A stretch of DNA of 64,000 nt from Marinobacter gudaonensis (GCF_900115175.1 NZ_FOYV01000005.1:33619-97618); one strand, 5' to 3'; positions 50,159 through 60,514 are shown, counted from the stretch's first letter. The notes: generated from the sequence alone by a model not told the origin. Made by a program: numbers and translations.

Positions 50159-51535
50159 ATGTCTTCTTTCAATGACTTTGGCCTTTCGCCCGCCATGCTC
50201 ACCAACCTCGCTCATCTGGGTTTTGAAACGCCTACAGAAATCCAGGCAAAAGCAATCCGGCCGGGCCTCTCGGGCCGGGATGTGATTGCCATGGCAAAAA
50301 CCGGCAGTGGCAAAACCGCGGCGTTTGGCATCAGCCTCGTTGAGCGGCTGAACCCGAAGCTGTTTGCGGTGCAGGCCCTGGTGTTATGCCCAACACGCGA
50401 ACTGGCGGATCAGGTGGCCAAGGCGGTCAGAGAGTTGGCCCGGGCCCGGGAGAACATCAAGGTGCTGACCCTCTGCGGTGGCGTTCCAATCGGCCCTCAG
50501 ATTGGTTCCCTGAGCCACGGCGCCCACGTGGTGGTTGGAACCCCGGGCCGGATTCAGGACCATTTGCGCAAGCAGACCCTATCCCTTGGGCGGCTGAAAA
50601 CGGTGGTGCTTGATGAAGCCGACCGGATGCTCGACATGGGGTTTCAGGAGGCGATGGAAGACATATTGTCGCAGACGCCGCCGGCGCGTCAGACACTGAT
50701 GTTCTCGGCGACCTGGCCTGACGCCATTCGTGACCTGAGCCGCCAGTACCAGAAGGATCCTCTGGATATACGGGCGCAGGAAGGCGGCGGTGACAACCCG
50801 GATATCGAAGAACTCTTCTACGAGGTGTCGCCATCCTCGCGAACGGACGCGGTGGTGGCGCTGTTGTCCGAGCGTCAGCCGGAGTCCTGTATTGTGTTTT
50901 GCACCACCAAACAACACTGCGACGAGCTCGCGACCGAACTGGGAGATCGGGGATTTTCTGCGCTGGCCCTGCACGGAGATCTGGAGCAGAAAGACCGTGA
51001 CAGTGTTCTGGTGCGCTTCGGCAATCAGAGCTGCTCCATTCTCGTGGCCACCGATGTTGCCGCCCGCGGGCTGGATATCAAGTCGTTGCCGCTGGTGGTC
51101 AATGCCGAGCCAGCCCGCGATCCCGAGGTACACACCCACCGCATTGGTCGCACAGGCAGGGCCGGAGAGCAGGGGCATGCCATTACCTTCTGTACGCCCG
51201 CCCAGGGGCATAAAATCAGTCGTATTGAGGCCGAGCGCGGTCGCAGCGTGGTTTGGGGTGATACCGAAGCGCTTTTGGCAAATCCGATTCGCCCGGTTGC
51301 GCCGGCCATGAGCACACTCTGCATCGCGGCGGGTCGGAAGGACAAATTGCGTCCCGGGGATGTGCTTGGAGCTCTGACCGGCGAGGCCGGTATTGCGGGC
51401 TCTGCGGTCGGCAAGATTGATCTGTTTGATCACCAGTGCTTTGTGGCAGTAGAAAAATCCCTGGCTGCAAAGGCGCTTTCAAGGCTCGAGAGCGGTCGGG
51501 TGAAGGGGAGAAAAATGCGCGTTCGATATGCCTGA
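50159..51535 (+). CDS. dbpA: ATP-dependent RNA helicase DbpA
   Basis: DEAD-box helicase acting on 23S rRNA helix 92 in large-subunit assembly. The start at 50159 gives MSSFNDFGLSPAMLTNLAHLGF, 458 residues; the upstream in-frame extension overlaps the divergent gene and is discarded. Motifs: AKTGSGKT (I), VLDEADRMLDMGF (II), SATW (III) and HRIGRTGRAGEQG (VI). The C-terminal DbpA RNA-binding domain (about 385-458) reads LRPGDVLGALTGEAGI and ends with a basic VKGRKMRVRYA tail, which identifies DbpA specifically. Confidence 0.95.
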   Translation: MSSFNDFGLSPAMLTNLAHLGFETPTEIQAKAIRPGLSGRDVIAMAKTGSGKTAAFGISLVERLNPKLFAVQALVLCPTRELADQVAKAVRELARARENIKVLTLCGGVPIGPQIGSLSHGAHVVVGTPGRIQDHLRKQTLSLGRLKTVVLDEADRMLDMGFQEAMEDILSQTPPARQTLMFSATWPDAIRDLSRQYQKDPLDIRAQEGGGDNPDIEELFYEVSPSSRTDAVVALLSERQPESCIVFCTTKQHCDELATELGDRGFSALALHGDLEQKDRDSVLVRFGNQSCSILVATDVAARGLDIKSLPLVVNAEPARDPEVHTHRIGRTGRAGEQGHAITFCTPAQGHKISRIEAERGRSVVWGDTEALLANPIRPVAPAMSTLCIAAGRKDKLRPGDVLGALTGEAGIAGSAVGKIDLFDHQCFVAVEKSLAAKALSRLESGRVKGRKMRVRYA

Positions 51536-51686
51536 ATAAGCCCTGATACGGCTGCATTGCCGGGGTGTCATTTCAGGCCGTGACGCTCGGAAACTCCGTA
51601 TAGCATTTTGCATTCAGGTTGCCCCTGAGCAGCTAAAACGGTAAATTACGCAGGATTTTGCCGACGGAATTCGTTCGGCCAGAGCA

Positions 51687-51702
51687 TTAGACCTTAGTCT
51701 AA
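51687..51702. promoter_or_regulatory. Possible operator upstream of oadG
   Basis: TTAGACCTTAGTCTAA is a 16-base inverted repeat (TTAGAC/GTCTAA) about 60 bases before the oadG ATG, in a 224-base gap otherwise without genes. The position would suit a regulator of the oxaloacetate decarboxylase operon. No family can be assigned. Confidence 0.35.
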
Positions 51703-51759
51703 CTGGTCAGGCCGCGCAAGTTCCGGAGAAACCTAAATCAATACAGGTAGCTGTTCGAT

Positions 51760-52011
51760 ATGAATGACCTGATGTCACAAGCCGTCGATCTGATGATTGC
51801 GGGTATGGGCTTCGTGTTTGTGTTCCTGATTATTCTGGTGTTCGCAACCGGCCTGATGTCCAAACTCATCCTGCGGTTTGCTCCAGAGGAGCCGGCAACC
51901 CCGGCCAAAACGCCACGTGCCAAGCCGAAGGCGCCCGCGTCGGTTGACCCTGACACCGCCGAGGCCATCAAGAAGGCGATTGCACAATTCCGGTCCCGCC
52001 ACAAGAAGTGA
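51760..52011 (+). CDS. oadG: Oxaloacetate decarboxylase gamma subunit
   Basis: Small membrane subunit that holds the alpha and beta subunits together and binds zinc. The 83-residue protein has one membrane helix (about residues 13-36, GMGFVFVFLIILVFATGLM), a Pro/Ala/Lys-rich linker and a short helix ending QFRSRHKK. Size and position before oadA and oadB define it; sequence alone would be weak evidence. Confidence 0.9.
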   Translation: MNDLMSQAVDLMIAGMGFVFVFLIILVFATGLMSKLILRFAPEEPATPAKTPRAKPKAPASVDPDTAEAIKKAIAQFRSRHKK

Positions 52012-52052
52012 ACCGGTAAAAGACTAGAACCTTTAAACAGAAGGCTGACACG

Positions 52053-53840
52053 ATGACTGACACAAAGAAACCGCTGGGGATTACGGACGTTATCCTGCGT
52101 GACGCCCACCAGTCCCTGCTTGCCACCCGTATGCGGCTTGATGACATGCTGCCCATTGCCGAGAAACTCGACAAGGTCGGTTTCTGGTCTCTGGAATCCT
52201 GGGGTGGAGCTACCTTTGACTCCTGCATCCGTTACCTCGGCGAAGATCCCTGGGAGCGCATTCGCGAACTGAAGAAGGCCATGCCCAACACCCAGCAGCA
52301 GATGCTCCTGCGTGGCCAGAACCTCCTGGGTTACCGGCACTACGCCGATGATGTAGTAGACCGTTTCTGTGAGCGTGCCGCCGAGAATGGCGTAGACGTG
52401 TTCCGTATTTTTGACGCCATGAACGATCCGCGTAACCTGGATCGTGCCATAAAGGCCGTGCGCAAAACCGGCAAGCATGCCCAGGGCACCATCGCCTACA
52501 CCACCAGCCCGGTGCACACCATCGACATGTGGGTGGACATGGCCAAGGAAGTCGCCTCCATGGGCGCCGATTCCATTGCCATCAAGGACATGGCGGGCAT
52601 CCTCAAGCCTTACGTTGCTTACGAGCTGGTCAGCCGTCTGAAGAAAGAGCTGGATATCCCGATCCACATGCAGTGCCATGCCACCACCGGCATGTCTACC
52701 GCCACGGCCATCAAGGCGGCGGAAGCCGGCATCGATAACGTCGATACTGCTATCTCCTCCATGAGCATGACCTACGGCCATTCGCCCACCGAGGCGGTGG
52801 TTGCGATCCTGGAAGGCACTGACCGTGACACCGGCCTGGATCTGAACCTGCTGGAAGAAATCGCCAGCTACTTCCGCAAGGTACGCCGGAAGTACGCGCG
52901 CTTCGAAGGCAGCCTGCGTGGCACCGATTCCCGCATCCTGATTGCCCAGGTGCCGGGTGGGATGCTGACCAACATGGAAAACCAGCTGAAGGAACAGAAC
53001 GCCATCGACAAGTTCGACGACGTACTGGCTGAGATTCCCAAGGTTCGCGAAGACCTGGGCTTCATTCCGCTGGTAACGCCCACCTCCCAGATCGTTGGTA
53101 CCCAGGCGGTACTGAACGTGCTGACGGGCGAGCGTTACAAGTCCATTTCCAAGGAAACCTCCGCCATCCTGAAGGGCGAGTACGGCGCCGCGCCGGCCCC
53201 GTTCAACAAGGAGCTGCAGGAGCGCGTTCTGGATGGCAAAGAGCCTGTGACCTGCCGCCCGGCGGACCTGCTTGAGCCGGAAATGGACAAGCTGACCGAC
53301 GAGCTGAAGAAGCTGGCGGACGAGAAGGGCATCAAACTGGCCGACAACCTTGAGGACGACGTGCTGACCTACGCACTGTTCCCGCAGATTGGCCTGAAGT
53401 TCCTTGAGAATCGGAACAATCCGGACGCGTTCGAACCGGTTCCGAGCGAAGAGGACGCTGCCCCGGCCAAGAAGGCTTCCGGCCCTGAAACCTACACCGT
53501 GGAAGTCAACGGCAAGAAGTACGTGGTGGCCGTTTCCGAGGGTGGTGAGATTAGCCAGATCCAGGGTGAAGGCGGTGCCGCCTCCGCACCGGCGGCCTCT
53601 TCCGCTCCGGCCCCGGCCGCCGGCGAAGGCGAGCCCGTGGTTGCCCCGCTGGGTGGCAACATCTTCAAGGTTCTGGTTTCCCCGGGTGACACCGTTGAAG
53701 AGGGCGATGTGCTGATTATCCTCGAGGCCATGAAAATGGAAACCGAGGTGCGCGCACCGAAGGCCGGTACCATCGGCGAAGTCTTCATCAAGGTCGGTGA
53801 TGCCGTCTCCCCTGATGATGAAATGCTGACAATCGCATAA
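52053..53840 (+). CDS. oadA: Oxaloacetate decarboxylase alpha subunit (biotin-dependent)
   Basis: Carboxyltransferase subunit that moves CO2 from oxaloacetate to biotin, giving pyruvate. The 595-residue protein has the HMGL-like carboxyltransferase domain ([19 protein letters not shown] at the start; [11 protein letters not shown] and [11 protein letters not shown] motifs). Next come a PYC_OADA domain, an Ala/Pro-rich linker (about 505-530), and a C-terminal biotin carrier domain with EAMKMETE; the biotinylated Lys is about residue 561. Pump rather than pyruvate carboxylase is shown by the flanking oadG and oadB. Confidence 0.97.
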   Translation: MTDTKKPLGITDVILRDAHQSLLATRMRLDDMLPIAEKLDKVGFWSLESWGGATFDSCIRYLGEDPWERIRELKKAMPNTQQQMLLRGQNLLGYRHYADDVVDRFCERAAENGVDVFRIFDAMNDPRNLDRAIKAVRKTGKHAQGTIAYTTSPVHTIDMWVDMAKEVASMGADSIAIKDMAGILKPYVAYELVSRLKKELDIPIHMQCHATTGMSTATAIKAAEAGIDNVDTAISSMSMTYGHSPTEAVVAILEGTDRDTGLDLNLLEEIASYFRKVRRKYARFEGSLRGTDSRILIAQVPGGMLTNMENQLKEQNAIDKFDDVLAEIPKVREDLGFIPLVTPTSQIVGTQAVLNVLTGERYKSISKETSAILKGEYGAAPAPFNKELQERVLDGKEPVTCRPADLLEPEMDKLTDELKKLADEKGIKLADNLEDDVLTYALFPQIGLKFLENRNNPDAFEPVPSEEDAAPAKKASGPETYTVEVNGKKYVVAVSEGGEISQIQGEGGAASAPAASSAPAPAAGEGEPVVAPLGGNIFKVLVSPGDTVEEGDVLIILEAMKMETEVRAPKAGTIGEVFIKVGDAVSPDDEMLTIA

Positions 53841-53854
53841 AGGGCCAGCATTCC

Positions 53855-55189
53855 ATGGAAAAACTAATGACGCTCTGGACAGGCAGTGGCCTGTTCAACA
53901 TAGAGATCGGCCAGGTAATCATGATTGCCATCGGCCTTCTCCTTCTGTTCCTTGCGATCCGCAAGGGGTTTGAGCCGTTGCTGCTGGTACCCATCGGGTT
54001 TGGCGGTATCCTGGCGAATATTCCGGAGGCAGGGCTTGCCCTGACTGCGGCTGAGAATGCCATTCACTTTGCCCTGAAGAACGGCACGGCCGAGATTCTG
54101 GCCGCGCTGGCGGCTCCCCTGGACGTGGCCTATCAGGCCGGCCAGGCGATCACGCCGGAATTGAAGGAAGCCTTCAAGGTAGCGGTGAAAGAGGCCAGCT
54201 ATTCCGAAATGGCGATGGCCAACTCCATTGCCCAGGACTTCGGTTACGGCAACGGCATGCTCTACAACTTCTACTCGGTGGTTATTGGCAGCACCATCGG
54301 GCCTCTGGTGATCTTCATGGGCGTGGGCGCAATGACTGACTTCGGTCCGTTGCTGGCCAACCCCAAGACCATGCTCCTGGGTGCAGCCGCTCAGTTCGGT
54401 ATCTTTGGAACCGTGCTGGGTGCGGCCCTGCTGGACTGGACCGGCGTGCTGGAGTTCAACATCCTGGAAGCGGCAGCGATCGGTATCATCGGTGGTGCCG
54501 ACGGCCCCACGTCCATCTACGTGGCCAGTGTTCTGGCTCCGCATCTGCTGGGTGCGATTGCGGTTTCCGCCTATGCCTACATGGCAATGGTGCCGATGAT
54601 CCAGCCGCCGATCATGAAGGCGCTGACTTCTCCGGAAGAGCGCAAGATCAAGATGACCCAGCTGCGCCCGGTCAGCAAGCGCGAGAAGATTGCCTTCCCG
54701 CTGGTCGTACTGATTGCCGTGGTTCTGTTCCTGCCGGATGCGGCGCCGCTGCTGGGTATGTTCTGCTTCGGTAACCTGCTGCGTGAATGTGGCGTGGTGG
54801 AGCGTCTGAGCGATACCGCCCAGAATGCGCTGATCAACATCACCACCATTTTCCTGGGCTTGTCCGTTGGCTCCAAGCTGATGGCCGACAAGTTCCTGGA
54901 TGCCCAGACCCTGGGTATTCTGGGCCTGGGTATCGTGGCCTTCGGTATCGGTACCGCCTGTGGTGTTCTGATGGCGAAGTTGATGAATAAGCTGAGCAAG
55001 GAGCAGATCAACCCATTGATCGGTTCTGCCGGTGTCTCCGCGGTGCCAATGGCGGCCCGGGTCTCCAACAAGGTAGGCCTGGAAGCCAACCCGCAGAACT
55101 TCCTGCTGATGCACGCCATGGGTCCGAACGTGGCCGGTGTTATCGGCTCTGCGGTGGCTGCGGGTGTGATGATCAAGCTGTTGAGCTGA
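53855..55189 (+). CDS. oadB: Sodium-pumping oxaloacetate decarboxylase beta subunit
   Basis: Polytopic inner-membrane subunit that decarboxylates carboxybiotin and exports Na+. The 444-residue protein has about nine hydrophobic segments. It keeps the [20 protein letters not shown] and [20 protein letters not shown] blocks, including the Asp of the GADGPT motif essential for sodium transport (Asp203 in Klebsiella), and the C-terminal [19 protein letters not shown] block. It ends just before a terminator shared with the convergent dnaE2. Confidence 0.96.
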   Translation: MEKLMTLWTGSGLFNIEIGQVIMIAIGLLLLFLAIRKGFEPLLLVPIGFGGILANIPEAGLALTAAENAIHFALKNGTAEILAALAAPLDVAYQAGQAITPELKEAFKVAVKEASYSEMAMANSIAQDFGYGNGMLYNFYSVVIGSTIGPLVIFMGVGAMTDFGPLLANPKTMLLGAAAQFGIFGTVLGAALLDWTGVLEFNILEAAAIGIIGGADGPTSIYVASVLAPHLLGAIAVSAYAYMAMVPMIQPPIMKALTSPEERKIKMTQLRPVSKREKIAFPLVVLIAVVLFLPDAAPLLGMFCFGNLLRECGVVERLSDTAQNALINITTIFLGLSVGSKLMADKFLDAQTLGILGLGIVAFGIGTACGVLMAKLMNKLSKEQINPLIGSAGVSAVPMAARVSNKVGLEANPQNFLLMHAMGPNVAGVIGSAVAAGVMIKLLS

Positions 55190-55210
55190 TCATTTACCGC
55201 TGCTTTGAGG

Positions 55211-55238
55211 AAACCCCGCCTTTGTGCGGGGTTTTTTT
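55211..55238. terminator. Terminator between oadB and dnaE2
   Basis: AAACCCCGC pairs with GCGGGGTTT across CTTTGT, followed by seven T on the plus strand. The A run on the left allows termination of the convergent imuA-imuB-dnaE2 transcript too. Confidence 0.88.
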
Positions 55239-55242
55239 ATGT

Positions 55243-58200
55243 TCAGTGAAAATTCCGGGAATGAACCGGCAATGAGTGGATCAGGTGACTGAGGTCCGAA
55301 AGCCGGCCCGCCATCACGTGCACAATATCCCCCTGCCGCTCCAGAACGCCCTTCACATGCAGCAAACGGGCGGTCAGCAAAGGCTTGCGCTGCCGCCGTG
55401 CGGTTTCCAGCCACACCACCACATTCACGTTGCCGGTTTCGTCTTCCAGGGTAACGAAGGTAACCCCCGAGGCGGAGCCGGGGCGTTGGCGGCCGGTTAC
55501 CAGGCCGGCCACCTGCACGGGAACGCCGGCGCGGGTGGTTTTGAGCTGTTCGGCGCTGAGGCAGAATTTCAGGTGGCCCTGTTGCCGGAGCAGGGCGAGG
55601 GGGTGGCGCTGGAGGGTGAGGCCCTGGCTGGAGTAGTCGGCCAGTACGTTCTGGCCTTCGGATGGTTCCGGCAGCTGGGGGCAATCCTCAGCCTGGTAAT
55701 CCACCGCGGTGTCTTCGGCAAACAGTTCGGTGGGCTGTTCGTGGTCGAGCAGTTGCCAGTAGGCCTGGTGGCGGTTGGCGGTGAAGCCCGGCATGGCGTT
55801 GGCGCCGGCGAGCAGTTCCATATCGCGCTGGTTCAACGCGGCCAGACGGCGCAGTTCGCCGGCGGAGCGGTAGCCGCCCGCCGGCCGGTTCTGGTGAATG
55901 CGTTCCGCGCCGCTGGCGGACAGGCCCTGGATGATTCTCAGGCCCAGGCGCAGGTGGCGTGTCTCGCCTTCCAGGGTATGGTCCCATTGGCTGGCGTTCA
56001 CGTCTGGCGGCAGTACGGCCACGTTATGGCGACGGGCATCCTGTACCAGCTGGGAGGGCGAATAGAACCCCATGGGCTGGCTGTTGAGCAGGGCGCAGTA
56101 GAAGGCGGCCGGGTAGTGCCGTTTGATCCAGGCCGACACATACACCAGCAGGGCAAAGCTGGCGGCGTGGGATTCCGGGAAGCCGTAGCCGCCAAAACCG
56201 CAGATCTGCTGGTACAGGCGTTCGGCGAAGTCGGCATCGTGGCCACGCTCGAGCATGCCAGTGACCAGCTTCTCCCGGAACGGCGTCAGGTCGCCGTGGG
56301 ATTTCCAGGCGGCCATGGCCCGGCGCAGCTGGTCGGCCTCGCCGGCAGAGAAGCCCGCGGCCACCATGGCCAGTTTGATCACCTGTTCCTGAAAAATGGG
56401 CACGCCCAGGGTGCGTTCCAGCACCTTGCGCACGGCATCGTTGGGGTAGTCCACCGGCTCCAGGCCGTGTTTGCGGCGCAGGTACGGATGCACCATGTCG
56501 CCCTGGATGGGGCCGGGGCGCACAATGGCCACTTCGATCACCAGGTCGTAGTAGGTTTCCGGCTTCAGGCGCGGCAGCATGTTGATCTGGGCCCGGGACT
56601 CCACCTGGAACACACCGATGCTGTCGCCTTTCTGGAGCATGGCGTAGGTAGCCCGATCCTCCTGGGGCACATCCTGCATCCGGAAGGTCTGGCCCTTTTC
56701 CTCGCTGATCAGCGCCAGTGCCTTGCGAATGGCGGAGAGCATACCTAGCGCCAGCACATCCACCTTCATCAGGCCCAGGCTCTCGAGATCGTCCTTGTCC
56801 CACTGGATAACGGTGCGATCGGCCATGGCGGCGTTCTCCACCGGTACCAGTTCGGCCAGCGGCCCGGCGCTGATCACAAAGCCGCCCACGTGCTGGGACA
56901 GGTGCCGGGGAAAGCCCAGCAGGGTATTGACCAGGGTAAAGAACTGATCGGCCACCCGGGGGTTGCGGGTTATGTTCTTGTCGAGAATCTGCTGGCGCCA
57001 GTTGGTGGCCTTGTCTCGCCAGTCGATGCCTTCCAGTAGCTGTTCCACCAGGGCCGGATCAAAGCCCAGGGCCTTGCCGACATCACGAATGGCGCTTTTT
57101 GGCCGGTAACGGATCACCGTGGCGGCCAGGGCGGCGCGCTCGCGGGTATAGCGCCGGTAGATGTACTGGATAACTTCCTCACGGCGCTCATGCTCGAAAT
57201 CCACATCAATATCCGGTGGCTCGTTCCGGTCTTTGGAGATAAAGCGTTCGAACAGCAACTCCACATTGGCCGGGTTCACCTCGGTGATGCCCAGGCAATA
57301 GCAGACCGCGGAGTTGGCGGCCGAGCCCCGACCCTGGCAGAGAATGCCCTGGCTGCGTGCAAAGGCCACGATGTCGTGGATGGTGAGGAAATAGTGCTCG
57401 TACTGCATTTCCGAGATCAGGCCCAGTTCCTTGCGGATCAGGCTCTGCACCTGCAGTGGCGTGGCGTCCGGATAGCGCCGGCGTTCGCCCTCGCGGGTGA
57501 GGCGTTGCAGATAGCCGGCCGGAGTTTCGCCTTCGGGCACCAGGTCGGGCGGGTATTCGTAGCGCAGGCTGCCGGGCTCGAAGGTGCACTGCCGGGCAAT
57601 CGCCAGGGTTTCGTTCAGCCATGCTTGCGGGAACAGCCGTTGCAACACCGGCAGCGGCCGCAGGTACCGCTCACCGTTCTGGAACAGGCAATGGCCGGCG
57701 TTTTCCAGGTTGGTGTGATTGCGCAGGGCGGTGAGCACATCCTGCAGAGGCTGGCGTTCGCGGCTGTGCATGTGCACCTCGCCCACGGCGGCTACCGGGA
57801 GGCGCAGCTGGTCTGCCAGCCAGTGTATTCGGGCCAGGCGCTGTTCCTCGCCGGATTCCAGGGTGCGGGCGGCGCCGATCCAGAGCCTTGGGTCAAACAG
57901 GCGGCCCAGCCACTCGCCGCAGGCCAGGGCCTGATCGGAGCCAGCCTCGGTGGGTGAGGGCGGCAGCCACAGGCACAGGCAGTCATCCAGAGCATGGGTT
58001 TCAATATCCCGGTAAAACAGACGGTACTGGCCTTTCTCCGCCCGGCGTCGGCCTGTGGTGATCAACTGGCAGAGCTGGCCGTAGCCCTGGCGGGTGCGGG
58101 CCAGAAGGATAAAACGCGGCTCACAGGCGCCCGGTGGCGCATTGGCAAGCTCGAACCAGCTGCCAGTAATGAGCTTGACCGGGCTCTCTGCCAGCGCCGC

Positions 58201-58362
58201 CCAGGCCCGGGGAATGCCCGCTACCGAGCAGGCATCGGTAATGGCCAGGGCGGTATAGCCCAGCGCGTGGGCCCGCTCAGCCAGTTCGTGAGGGTGAGAG
58301 GCGCCGGTCAGGAAGGTGAAGTTGCTGAAGCAGAACAGTTCTGCGTACGGCTGTTCGGGCAT
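55243..58362 (-). CDS. dnaE2: Error-prone DNA polymerase DnaE2 (ImuC)
   Basis: C-family polymerase of the ImuA-ImuB-DnaE2 mutasome for lesion bypass. The start at 58362 gives MPEQPYAELFCFSNFTFLTG, 1039 residues; it overlaps the imuB stop as TGATG, so the longer open frame upstream is rejected. PHP domain at the N-terminus; palm motifs CQGRGSAANSAVCYCLGIT, PPDIDVDFEHERREEV and LMKVDVLALGML carry the three catalytic Asp residues. The C-terminus is an OB-fold (VAGLVTGRQRPGSASGVTFVTLED, in parts). DnaE1 is longer (about 1160) and not found in imu operons. Confidence 0.96.
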   Translation of the reverse strand: MPEQPYAELFCFSNFTFLTGASHPHELAERAHALGYTALAITDACSVAGIPRAWAALAESPVKLITGSWFELANAPPGACEPRFILLARTRQGYGQLCQLITTGRRRAEKGQYRLFYRDIETHALDDCLCLWLPPSPTEAGSDQALACGEWLGRLFDPRLWIGAARTLESGEEQRLARIHWLADQLRLPVAAVGEVHMHSRERQPLQDVLTALRNHTNLENAGHCLFQNGERYLRPLPVLQRLFPQAWLNETLAIARQCTFEPGSLRYEYPPDLVPEGETPAGYLQRLTREGERRRYPDATPLQVQSLIRKELGLISEMQYEHYFLTIHDIVAFARSQGILCQGRGSAANSAVCYCLGITEVNPANVELLFERFISKDRNEPPDIDVDFEHERREEVIQYIYRRYTRERAALAATVIRYRPKSAIRDVGKALGFDPALVEQLLEGIDWRDKATNWRQQILDKNITRNPRVADQFFTLVNTLLGFPRHLSQHVGGFVISAGPLAELVPVENAAMADRTVIQWDKDDLESLGLMKVDVLALGMLSAIRKALALISEEKGQTFRMQDVPQEDRATYAMLQKGDSIGVFQVESRAQINMLPRLKPETYYDLVIEVAIVRPGPIQGDMVHPYLRRKHGLEPVDYPNDAVRKVLERTLGVPIFQEQVIKLAMVAAGFSAGEADQLRRAMAAWKSHGDLTPFREKLVTGMLERGHDADFAERLYQQICGFGGYGFPESHAASFALLVYVSAWIKRHYPAAFYCALLNSQPMGFYSPSQLVQDARRHNVAVLPPDVNASQWDHTLEGETRHLRLGLRIIQGLSASGAERIHQNRPAGGYRSAGELRRLAALNQRDMELLAGANAMPGFTANRHQAYWQLLDHEQPTELFAEDTAVDYQAEDCPQLPEPSEGQNVLADYSSQGLTLQRHPLALLRQQGHLKFCLSAEQLKTTRAGVPVQVAGLVTGRQRPGSASGVTFVTLEDETGNVNVVVWLETARRQRKPLLTARLLHVKGVLERQGDIVHVMAGRLSDLSHLIHSLPVHSRNFH

Positions 58363-59780
58363 CAGCCAAACCATCCATGCACAAACCAGCCTTCCCGGGC
58401 GTCCCGGAAAACCCAGGCCAACTGGCCGCTGTTCAGTTGGGCAATGTAGTAGTCCCGATGTACCCTCTGGCCATCCCACCAGCCGCCGCTGATGCGTTCC
58501 GGCCCGGAGAACCAGGCAACGGGTGCCTCGGTGAGCGGTTGCGGGCCTTTCAAAAGCCACAACGGGCGTCTGGGCAGTTCTGCTGCCGGCACTGACGAGG
58601 TTCGGGGTTTGCGCAGAACCTCTGAAGCCGACCAGGCCCGTTCGGGACGATGATCGGCCTGGGGCGAGAGCTGCCTGAGCGCCTGATCGCCAAGCCGGGC
58701 CTGCAACCGGCTGATCAGGGTATGCCAGGCCTCGTTCAGATCCCGGGTTTCGCCCAGCAGATCCTGCCCGGACGGCGCCTCCCGGGGCAGGAAGCGTTTG
58801 ACCGACAGCACCAGGGCAATCACTGGTGCCCGCAGCTCGTGCTGCTCAAGCCGCAGGCGAATCAGATTGAGGAACTGCTCGGCCCGGTGTTCCGGCCCGG
58901 AGGTGCGAATCTGCAGCCGGGTGGGTTCCGAGTGCCGGTGCCTCAGAACCAGCCGCAAGCTGTCGGTATCCTGCTGACGCCAGCACAGATCCTCTTCCAG
59001 CTCATTCAGGATGCGCTGCAACGGGAACAGCAGTCCCTGGGTATGCTCGATTTCCTGCACAAAGTCTGCCTGCTGCCTGAACGAATGGGGCGGTTGCCAA
59101 GGGGAGCGAGGGTCTGGCCGGGTACCCTGGATTTTCTGGATATAGGCCAGCAGTTCCGGAGATAGGCGCCGCGCCAGCTCCTTGGCCGGTAACCCGAACA
59201 CTTCCCCCAGGGTGTTCAGACCCAGGCGCTGCAGCCGTGTGCAGGCCTTCTCATCCAATTCCGCAGCCAGAAGCGGCATCTGGCCCAGGGTTCTGAGAAT
59301 GTGGCCTTTGTCGTCGGTGCACTCGCCTTTACCGGCGCGGGCAATCAGGCGGGCGGCCAGGGGTGTATGGGCAATACCAATCCAGGCATTGAGCTGGCGC
59401 TCATTGAGCCCCTGTTCCACCGTTTGCCAGACGGCCGGCAGCCCGCCGTACAGCTTTTGCAGGCTGCCCACTTCGGCCAGCAGGCCATCGGGTGGTACCA
59501 GCACAATGTGGGCTGCGTACCGGTACAGCCAGCGGGCCTGATCTTCCAGGATAGACGCCTCACGGGCATTGTCGGAACGCACCATGCCGAGATCCGGCGC
59601 CAGGCTGATAGCGGTTTTCAGGCGCATACCCTTGCGGATACCCAGGCTTCTTGCCTCGGGGCAGGCCTGAACCACCTTCTGGCCAGAACCTTCCACAATC
59701 ACCAGCGCGCCCTGGTTTTCCCGGGTGCGACGAATGTGGTCCAGCACCAGGTGCGGGAAGTGCAGATACAGCCAGAGCAT
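58362..59780 (-). CDS. imuB: Mutasome protein ImuB (Y-family polymerase-like)
   Basis: Y-family-like adaptor that bridges the beta clamp, ImuA and DnaE2. The 472-residue protein begins MLWLYLHFPHLVLDHIRRT, where active Y-family polymerases have an Asp-Met-Asp catalytic motif (here LHFPHL), so catalysis is not expected. It retains the little-finger domain (about 240-350) and a C-terminal RPLWLLKGPQPL region (about 404-415) that may contain the clamp-binding segment. The gap to imuA is six bases and the overlap with dnaE2 one base, so one transcript is clear. Confidence 0.93.
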   Translation of the reverse strand: MLWLYLHFPHLVLDHIRRTRENQGALVIVEGSGQKVVQACPEARSLGIRKGMRLKTAISLAPDLGMVRSDNAREASILEDQARWLYRYAAHIVLVPPDGLLAEVGSLQKLYGGLPAVWQTVEQGLNERQLNAWIGIAHTPLAARLIARAGKGECTDDKGHILRTLGQMPLLAAELDEKACTRLQRLGLNTLGEVFGLPAKELARRLSPELLAYIQKIQGTRPDPRSPWQPPHSFRQQADFVQEIEHTQGLLFPLQRILNELEEDLCWRQQDTDSLRLVLRHRHSEPTRLQIRTSGPEHRAEQFLNLIRLRLEQHELRAPVIALVLSVKRFLPREAPSGQDLLGETRDLNEAWHTLISRLQARLGDQALRQLSPQADHRPERAWSASEVLRKPRTSSVPAAELPRRPLWLLKGPQPLTEAPVAWFSGPERISGGWWDGQRVHRDYYIAQLNSGQLAWVFRDAREGWFVHGWFG

Positions 59781-59786
59781 GGTGCG

Positions 59787-60479
59787 TTATTGCCCGGCTG
59801 AACCCGACCAGGGGCCGCGAACAACCCGGGTGGCGTCCCGGAAGGCAAGATCTGCCCGGTGCGCCATGGCCAGTGAGCAACGCTGCCCGGGCCAACTGCC
59901 CCGGCGCTTGAGTACATTCACCTTGAGTGCCTGCTGCTCATCGGGCTCCAGTTCCAGGCGCAGGGCGGCCGGAGAATTCTGCCCGGCGTACTGCCGCTCC
60001 CGGAACAGCACGCACACGTTGCTGCCGGCTTCAGCCGCCAGTTGCAGGCGCCGTACCTCCCGGGCGGCCAGCTTGCCCGGCCAGGCCATCACCAGGCCGG
60101 TAACCGGTGAGCGCAGGCAGTTCTCCAGTGTCCACAGAAAATCCCCATCGTCTTCTGTGTGAATCAGCACCACCTGATCCAGATTTATGCCTTCCCGAGC
60201 CAGGGCGGGGGCATAGGGCGTGTGGGGAGGATTCAGCCAGAACACGGTTTGGCCCTCGCCGCATACCCTCTGCATCAACGGCAGCAACAGGTGCAGCTCA
60301 CCAATACCCGGCGCGTCCAGAAGGCATTCGCTCAGGGCGCCCCGTGGCCAGCCCAGTCCACCAAGCTGGTTATCCAGAACCTGGTACCCTGTGGGCGCCG
60401 CAGGCTGTGTGGTCTGGGTGTGACGGTGCCCCTGCCAGACACGGGCATCCTGCATCAGCGTGTTCAGAAGCTCGCTCAT
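59787..60479 (-). CDS. imuA: Mutasome protein ImuA (RecA/SulA-like)
   Basis: First gene of the SOS mutasome operon. The 230-residue protein starts MSELLNTLMQDARVWQG and has a RecA-like core beginning TGYQVLDNQLGGLGWPRGAL. The P-loop is degenerate (LLDAPGIGELHLLLPLM, no Lys-Ser/Thr), so ATP binding is doubtful. The start at 60479 is chosen because the LexA box lies just upstream; a longer open frame would place that box inside the coding region. Confidence 0.92.
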   Translation of the reverse strand: MSELLNTLMQDARVWQGHRHTQTTQPAAPTGYQVLDNQLGGLGWPRGALSECLLDAPGIGELHLLLPLMQRVCGEGQTVFWLNPPHTPYAPALAREGINLDQVVLIHTEDDGDFLWTLENCLRSPVTGLVMAWPGKLAAREVRRLQLAAEAGSNVCVLFRERQYAGQNSPAALRLELEPDEQQALKVNVLKRRGSWPGQRCSLAMAHRADLAFRDATRVVRGPWSGSAGQ

Positions 60480-60498
60480 GGTGTGATCTCTCGAAATA

Positions 60499-60514
60499 CT
60501 GTTTAAATATACAG
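60499..60514. promoter_or_regulatory. LexA box (SOS box) for imuA-imuB-dnaE2
   Basis: CTGTTTAAATATACAG matches the CTGT-N8-ACAG LexA consensus and extends as the near-palindrome ATACTG...CAGTAT. It lies 20 bases upstream of the imuA start. This places the mutasome under SOS control, as known for this cassette in other proteobacteria. Confidence 0.9.

Noticed and set aside
55276..56748. A 490-codon plus-strand open frame opposite dnaE2
   Set aside because: It is the antisense shadow of the conserved dnaE2 coding sequence, rich in Gly, His and Gln, with no family motif.
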